Origin: Owenia fusiformis
Lineage: Eukaryota > Annelida > Polychaeta > Sabellida > Oweniidae
Length of the DNA stretch: 64,000 nucleotides
Assembly (NCBI GenBank): GCA_903813345.2
Contig: CAIIXF020000001.1
Location: 28,139,915-28,203,914, forward strand
Direction of reading: 5' to 3'
Under the pieces are notes generated by a model. It saw nothing but the letters and a program-made list of their open reading frames with translations. It searched no databases and was not told the DNA's origin. Of the stretch, positions 57,131 to 64,000 are shown in pieces (within the stretch, counting starts at the first letter, position 1; the number at the start of each line of letters is the position of its first letter). The translations under genes and the position numbers were made by a program.

Positions 57131-58980
57131 CAGGTCAACCCCGTACTATAATGTAAGACATTTTAAAGGGCTTCTTTAGACTTATTTGGAGGAGGGGGTC
57201 CAGAGCCTGTCTTTCTGTCCACCAACATATTAGTCAGTTAGTGTTACATGAAAAATACTCTTTAAAATGGGATATATAGTCTTCGATTGGTCAATAAGTG
57301 TTGTCTCAAAAGCTTACCAGGTCTAAATGGCAATCATTTTTGCCTTTTTATCATTATCTGTATTCCATCAAACTTTATAAAAACAAATATTATTTTTATG
57401 GTAAAAATCTAGTAAATATTGCATCAATTTGCTTCACATTGTACAGGTCAAGCTCAGTTATTAAGTTGTTATCAAGTCAACAATATTGCTATTCTTGCAA
57501 TTCCAAAATGGCTGCCAATTTGGAGAGCACCTTTTCTGTGAGACAATTGTCAATTATGCTTTTTGATACATTTAAATGCTATGCAATCCAAAGACACAAT
57601 ATATACAAATGGTTGAAAAAGTAGTGCCTTAGAGCTTGGCCTCTTGCTATCTTATTAAATATTCTAATCTATATTCTAAAATACCATTACATCTAATAAA
57701 TGAACTGTCATATTTTATTATCTGTTAATAAAGACCAATTTCAAATAAATTATTCCTGGAGAATATCATGTGGGTGACTCAGATACAATAATTCCTCTTT
57801 GTACGATTTGAATATTCAGATTTAATTTAAGCCATAAATTCTAGGATCGATAAGTTGACGTTAGTGGAATTTTAGAATATGACATTTTCTGAGTAGAATA
57901 CCAATGTGTAATATGAGTGTCAAAACAGATTGATTGTTGTACAGTATACTCTAATATATTAACAGGTTTTCTTTCTCATAGGCTAATTGCATTATTGTTC
58001 TGTTTTAAGATTTTGTTCTTCATCCTGTATTGTTTACATTGTGTTGAAAAGTTTGAGGCCATTTATTCTGTCATTTGAAAATTGTTTACGTAGCAATTTG
58101 TTTTTCCAACATCTCACTCTCCCTCCCACACTGTATATCAGGTACAATATTGTGTAGAATTTAGATCAAGGTAATACATTGTAGTGCAATTAATGTTTTG
58201 TTGCTTCCCTATGATAGTTTTCACAAAAAAATGTTTTGAGAATAATTCATGATCATTTAGTTAGAGGGCAACTTGGTACATATCTTGGTTTCAGCATTTC
58301 AAACTGAAGCAAAAGGAGATATTAAAATACAAAAATTCTCAGAAAATGAGGTCAGTTAATCACTTTTGCTAGAAATATAGAAATGCATAAACTTTTTATC
58401 AGATATGCCAACTTAAAACTTCACCTTCAGTGGTATTCAACATATACCATTATGATAAGCCACTGATAGCTTATCAATTGCCTCTGCAACTCTAAAATTC
58501 TTATAGAAATGAAATCCATAATTTTCCTTGCATACATTTTGTAAGATTCAATGCTAGATGTTCCAGTGCCTCATGGCCCTCACCCACATATCTTTTTCAA
58601 TGTGTGCAAATGGATATTCAAATGGTTGAAATGTAATATCCAGATTTTCAACTGGGTGGTATATTTGGCAGAATATACTAAAGCCATTCAAAGTTAATTA
58701 ATTATTTATTATTCTGTTAAGGGTGGGGTAGGAAATTCCCCCTCCCTTATAATGAAGGGGCCCATAACACAAGTTAATTTTGCATAGTATCTTTCCATTT
58801 TTAGTCCAAGAGTATTTTTGTACATCATCAACAGTTTCTCAGCAAAATATGAAACTATTTCACATTTTCTAGCTTTTAAGGAAGACCTTTTAACACTTGG
58901 TCAAATATGAAAATTCAGATTTCACATATAGATGGCAGCCAATACCATTACAGTGAATATTATTATATTATAGTATTATA
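57131..58980. other. Gene-free DNA
   Basis: A 108-residue frame at 57298-57624 lacks a true ATG start and splice context; no gene is called. Confidence 0.35.
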
Positions 58981-59410
58981 TGAACACCTCCATCTCCTTA
59001 TTATGCAAACACTTTATGAATATAGGAACACTCATATGTGAACACTTTATAAGTATATGTGAATGTTTTGTAAATACAGTAAAATCTATGTAAGTGGAAC
59101 ACCTTTGGTACTTCTTAAAAGTGTTCCACTTGGGAGATCTTCCTCTTATAAAAGTACATTTAACATTTAAGTGTTAGTTTTTGGGCGATAAAGTGTTCCA
59201 CTAACAGATATGTTTCACTTTACAGGTTTCAATGTATATGTGAATACTATCTAAATGAATATATGTGAACACATTATAAACTTATGTGAACACTTTGAAA
59301 GTATATGTGAACACTTTGAAAGTATATGTGAATGCTTTGTAAATATGTGAAAATACTATGTAATATATGTGAAAACTTTGTAAATATCTGTGTATGTTTT
59401 ATACTGTACA
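58980..59410. repeat. 22-bp minisatellite split by a MITE
   Basis: Imperfect copies of TATGTGAACACTTTGTAAGTA recur on both sides of 59077-59234. Confidence 0.7.
59077..59234. mobile_element. 158-bp TA-flanked MITE, short copy of the 39561 family
   Basis: Starts CAGTAAAATCTATGTAAGTG and ends CTTTACAGGTTTCAATG, flanked by TA (59075-59076, 59235-59236), with GTGTTCCACTT inside. It keeps the ends of the 709-bp copy but lacks its middle. Confidence 0.75.
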
Positions 59411-59555
59411 TGTATATCTGAAATATATGATTGAATAAATGTTTTGGAAGAACATTTTAAAATGTGTACACTAGGACAAACGAGGAGGGAAAAACCCATG
59501 ATTCAATTGATGACATACGATTTCCTCCTTTGTGCACCTCCTTTCCCGGAAGTAC

Positions 59556-59900
59556 TTACCCTCCATCTTGGTTTTCAAAGTTTTTAAATTGACCTAGTTT
59601 TAAACCAATCAACGATCGACTCGCTAAACCAATCAGCGAAGATGTCATCTCAATACAGATTTACATTATAAGCGTATGTCATCTTTGAACCCTGGGGTTT
59701 CTCCCCCTCTTCTAGGATAAGTTAGTATTGTTAGTACCTCAGTGTAAATACTCGCATCTGATTGGTCAATTAGCAGTCAACATTTTTGCCTGTACCTCAC
59801 TTGTGCATCATGGGATATCATATTATTGACCGCGTATGTTACTGTACTACACTTGTGAATTATGGGGAATATGACGTCACAATGTTTACAGAAAAAACAT
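59556..59900 (-). promoter_or_regulatory. Candidate promoter and first coding exon of a minus-strand gene
   Basis: On the minus strand, CCAAGATGGAGG is followed at once by GTAAGTAC, an ideal donor after a start codon in good context (ATG complement at 59564-59566). Behind it lie two CCAATCA boxes on the plus strand (about 59607 and 59631), an inverted one (TGATTGGTCA, about 59758) and a CRE palindrome TGACGTCA (about 59873). The region is richer in CpG than its surroundings. No downstream exon could be assigned, so the gene is unproven. Confidence 0.35.
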
Positions 59901-60173
59901 GGTAGGCGGACATTTTGTAAACGTTGATGAAAGTGATATTTTGACTTTTCTACACGACGAGTATAGCAAAAATACAAATAGAAACGCAAAATTAACATTA
60001 ATTTTCTCAGTGAGTACGCAGATGTGCCGAAAACAGAGAGTTTAGCTTCCACTGTCTTCAGATTTGCTTAAAAAATTATTGCTGGCGTGGTTCGGAGAAA
60101 AGATTCTGAAATGAAGCCATGATTGATGACTGTCGTATATATGAGTATTATTAGTTTCTTCTGACTAACAAAA

Positions 60174-60339
60174 CAATTGTAGACCTCTCCATTTGGTCAA
60201 CCGTTAAAATCATATACCTCGACTGTAAACCTTGAAACAACTGTTGACCTCGACCTTCGGTCTCTGTCAACAGTAGTTTCTCGGTTTACAGTCTCGGTAT
60301 ACAATTTTGCCGGTTGACCTCTGGAGAGGTCAACAATTG
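60174..60339. repeat. 166-bp hairpin element containing GTTGACCTC
   Basis: CAATTGTAGACCTCTCC...GGTCAACCG is matched by CGGTTGACC...GGAGAGGTCAACAATTG; the inner part (GTAAACC..., CTGTTGAC / GTCAACAG) also pairs. Further GTTGACCTCT fragments are scattered to about 61210. Confidence 0.7.
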
Positions 60340-61426
60340 TATACTGTACAATTACTGTATGTAATCAAGCCTAGGCTGAAGATGTTTTCGAATGTAAATC
60401 CCATTTCAATATTTTAAGTTTACATATTAGTAGGATTTTTTTCATAACTTCCTCACCTCAGTCTAATAATACATTCTTTGTTGGTTCATCCAAGTCAACA
60501 ATAATTGACCACTCCTAATCATGATCACTGATAAAATACTGTTGACTGCTACTGGAGTACTGTTGACCTCTAATTATGGCATATTTACAAAATTATGTTA
60601 AGTTTGGACTTGCTAATACATCATTGTAGCATGTTGTAATACAAGAGAATGATTGATTCCATTTTAGCAGTGGGCATCTCAGTTGGATTTGCTTTGAGAC
60701 TGTCATGTAGACATCTTTTTCAGTCAATCCAAATTTAAATAACTAGTGATCGTGTTATTTTCAAACAGTGGATAAGGTAATACATGTACAGTAGATGAAA
60801 TAATATCAAGAATGCCATATCAAACTGATAACGTGTGGGTGTGGGGTCATGAAACAGAGTTCCAATCTTCAAACTTACAATGCAGTTTTTGACCTCTCTT
60901 TTGGCTCAGCTGAAAAATTGTACCCAACCATTAACTTTTGTAAGTACTGTTGACCTCTACCTTTATTTTAGTCTCAGTCCACAGATTGTTCAAAGTTTGC
61001 GGTTGAGGTATTCCAATTTATAAATTGATGTCTACAATTGTAAACAGTGTACCTTGCAGTCTACAATTTTGTCAAAACTTACCTGTATGAGTTGTACACT
61101 TGGAAGTAGAAAACAATTGTTGACCTCTTCATCCAGTCAGCTTGGCAAATTGGGCATCATCTCCAGACAAAACAATACATTGGGCACAATAATCAAAGCT
61201 ATTGACCTCTCTTTAACCTATCAGAATCAAGTATTTAAACTAAAGTACTGTATAGGAAATAAGTTGCTCTTTCAACTTTGGTAAATATGAATTTAGCCTG
61301 CCATCTATATGGTATTTCATGCATTATCTGTGGGTAATCACTTCGTGGATGTTTTCAGTTGGGGCGAATATGTATTTTTCATATTCTGAAAATGTCAACA
61401 TTCCTCCATTGAATTCTGGGTTCACA

Positions 61427-61459
61427 CATGGGCTTTCAATTTCTAGTTGAAAGCCCATG
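61427..61459. repeat. Perfect 13-bp stem hairpin
   Basis: CATGGGCTTTCAA (61427-61439) and TTGAAAGCCCATG (61447-61459) flank a 7-base loop; GGTTCACAC lies directly on both sides. A related but weaker copy sits at about 49828. Confidence 0.7.
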
Positions 61460-61479
61460 GTTCACACTACCATTAAACT

Positions 61480-64000
61480 GGTAATATATTAAGCATTTCT
61501 TGAGCGCTCAAAATTGGAACTGTGATTATCATTAAACATGTATTGGACCAAATAGAGATACTTTTATATTTTCAGTAAATTACCAAAAGGTCTCTGATTC
61601 TTTTTCTATGTTATGATTTCCATAGTTACGGAGCTGATCATCTATTCAAAAGTGCTCCCATTTCTTTAACTTGGAGTCTCTCAATGGCATTTTCAAAGAT
61701 AATTTGTAAAATACCTTGGAATCTGATTGAGATATTACTGAGTTATTAACTAAGAAATATTTTAAAGTAACTAAAGAATAAAGAATCAGAACTTTCTCAA
61801 AGTTTATGGATTGTCCCTTGTATGACCTTCACACCCAGCAATGACCATGGGGTGAGAGACTGACAGTTTTTCAAAAGCATAAACATTATTTATCTCTTAA
61901 ATGATAACATATCTCACATATATGCAAGTTCCAGACACATAAGGCCCCCAGAAGATTGTCAAATGTGTTCCTGCCCTGTTTAGTCCTTGAGAATCTTATG
62001 TTTAGGTATGGTTTTTCTAATTAATTTATCAATGGCAGTACATGAACTTTTAAATGGCAGTCACTTAAATAAATATTAATACGTTTTTGATTGAGGAATT
62101 TTAACAGTAAACTATTTGGTTACTTGTATAACAGGATTTGAGAGGTTGCTGGTTTTCAAGGGGAATGTATCAGGATCTTGGTGTTTTTAATTAATTAATC
62201 AGATAATCTGCTCGTTTTCATACATAAAAGGGATTGTCAGTGGGGCCCCAAGAAGCTCCATTTTGGCCAGATCAACCTAAGGAATGGGAAACATGGGAAG
62301 GAGTGTATCATATTTCATTACTCTTGGGCCTCTATAAATGCCTATGCTATACTGCATGGATGTTGTGTGACCCATCATTGATTTGAAAATTGACACTTTA
62401 AATGTAAGGTTTAATGGCTCTGAAAAAGGATATGAGGTTTTAAAAATAAATATGGCTCATAAAATATAAGTTATAAGCGCTTAAAATATCTTATGTATAA
62501 GGGTGCTAAAACATTAAACATTACATTTCAAACTTAACCCTTCCTACTCCATATATAACCAACACTTCATGAATAAATGAACAAAACAAAATATGTAGAT
62601 TTTTATAATTTTATATAACACACATTCACACGATATCACTGCAAATCAACAGGTCACAACATAGAACATTAAGAATTTCTCCAACAATATGTTTATCTCC
62701 ATTGATTTATATAATTAAAAATAGTATTGTCACACTTAAATTTTCAACGTCCAGAAAATAGCATATACAATCATATATATGATTCAACGATTATTTAGTT
62801 CACGTCATAATCAATTGTATTGATGGAGATCTAGAGCTAAACTTGACATATATTTATTTAATTTCGATCAACATATTAAAAAAAGTAATTTCAATTGTTG
62901 AAACAGTTGTCATAAACTGGCTATATTATAACACATAATTGCATTTTAAAACCAAGCTGTTTAGCTACCTGTATAGATGCGGTAGAATTTATGCCATTGA
63001 ACTCATGTTTTAATCATGTATTTTAAATAAGTATCATAAAATGAATAGCAGTACTCGAAAAATATAAATCAACATTGTAAGTTTAATAAGCTATTTAAAA
63101 TGACATGTGAACTTCTCTTGAATACCAATTTAGACAATATTACATAAATATTTCATATGTAGTTTTGGCATTTAAATAAAACACAATGCTAAACCATTAA
63201 TTCATAATTCATTAATGTTAACAATGAATAACTGTATGATGTTGCTATATGATGAAATATTTTATACCAACATATGCGCTGTATTTTACACTGAAATAAT
63301 AGCAATATTGCTCATCGTTCAACTATAAAGGTATTCAAGAGATGCAAACAATATTTTACACTGACCTTGCATCAAGAATCTATTTCCCCCTCTCTCCCTA
63401 TTTTCTCTATAAAATTGGGCGTGCAAAAAGAAAAGGAGGGGGGCTAGAGACTACTTTTACACTTCAGTCATTTTTCATTTTGGTACACTGCAGTTAATTT
63501 AATCATGACTTAATAATATAATAAGATGTGGTTTTTATACATTAAAGTTCCCATATTGCTTAGTTTCTCCATTGAATTTGGCAATAAAAAGCATGATAGC
63601 CATGGTATACAGGTGTAAAATGATTTCAATTTGACAAATCATCACAACTGGATTATCATTCATTCATATGGATGATTTAAATAGCTTTAATATACACAGG
63701 TAAAATGTAAATGTTGAAATTGCACTTCACTAATTAAAATCCATATACATTTTAACACATGTCACACTGAAGGTCAGCAAATGTCATTTTAGGACAAAAT
63801 GTGTTAAATTATAAATATCATTAATTAAAAATGGTCAACTGCGTTTATAACAAATGTATTGTGCATAATTAAAAAGAATTTAATCATGAAATATCTTGGC
63901 GAGTTAATTAAGTTTAAGTTTGCTCACAAACTGTCCCAACTTTAAAATATAAGCTGACGTATGAATTTCATGTATGAATTTCACACTCAGATTTGACAGG
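61480..64000. other. Gene-free AT-rich DNA to the window end
   Basis: No exon, RNA gene or clear repeat seen. Confidence 0.35.

Noticed and set aside
59777-60052. 91-residue minus-strand gene
   Set aside because: Lies upstream of the putative minus-strand start, has no family match, and overlaps promoter-type motifs.

Overview
This window is AT-rich, intron-rich DNA from an animal, most likely a marine invertebrate. The genes are eukaryotic: GT-AG introns of a few hundred bases to several kilobases, metazoan protein families, and no operons or ribosome-binding sites. The repeat content (short inverted-repeat elements, Tc1/mariner-type DNA elements, an L1/Tx1-like LINE, and elements with a GTCC/GTCT microsatellite plus ~160-bp tandem repeats of the kind described in bivalves) suits a mollusc or another lophotrochozoan, but the sequence does not settle the phylum.

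Genes. (1) A CCDC115 (Vma22-like V-ATPase assembly factor) gene on the minus strand, coding part 226-876. (2) Head to head with it, a complete seven-exon FBXO42 gene (F-box plus kelch, 512 aa) on the plus strand, 1917-7937; the shared intergenic region has a convergent pair of ETS-type motifs and probably works as a bidirectional promoter. (3) A complete 14-exon IQANK1-like gene (IQ motif, ankyrin repeats, coiled coil, dynein-motor-like C-terminus, 580 aa) on the plus strand, 30300-49539. I worked out the exon joins by hand; every junction keeps phase, including one GC-AG intron. A RecQ-like helicase relic lies at 29331-29772 on the minus strand. A possible promoter and first exon of another minus-strand gene lies near 59.56 kb.

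Layout. 1-8 kb: CCDC115/FBXO42 pair, with a 1.2-kb foldback element in FBXO42 intron 1. 8-29 kb: no recognisable gene; a decayed mariner-like element, foldback elements (14.7, 15.9 and 24.4 kb), a 2.1-kb inverted-repeat element with another nested in it, a 1.5-kb minisatellite, and a 1.07-kb TA-flanked element. 30-49.5 kb: IQANK1, whose introns hold a miniature LTR element with a tRNA-like Pol III promoter inside its LTR, foldbacks, a MITE 28 bp from an exon, a five-copy 69-bp array that multiplies a splice donor, and a LINE split by a 4-kb element which itself carries a 162-bp satellite interrupted by a 2.1-kb composite repeat. 49.5-64 kb: mostly non-coding, with a 1.02-kb foldback bearing a clear 5-bp target duplication, minisatellites, a MITE and hairpins.

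The three genes show no obvious shared pathway. The most unusual items are the miniature LTR element (33380-33735) and the repeated splice donor of IQANK1 (41662-42006).
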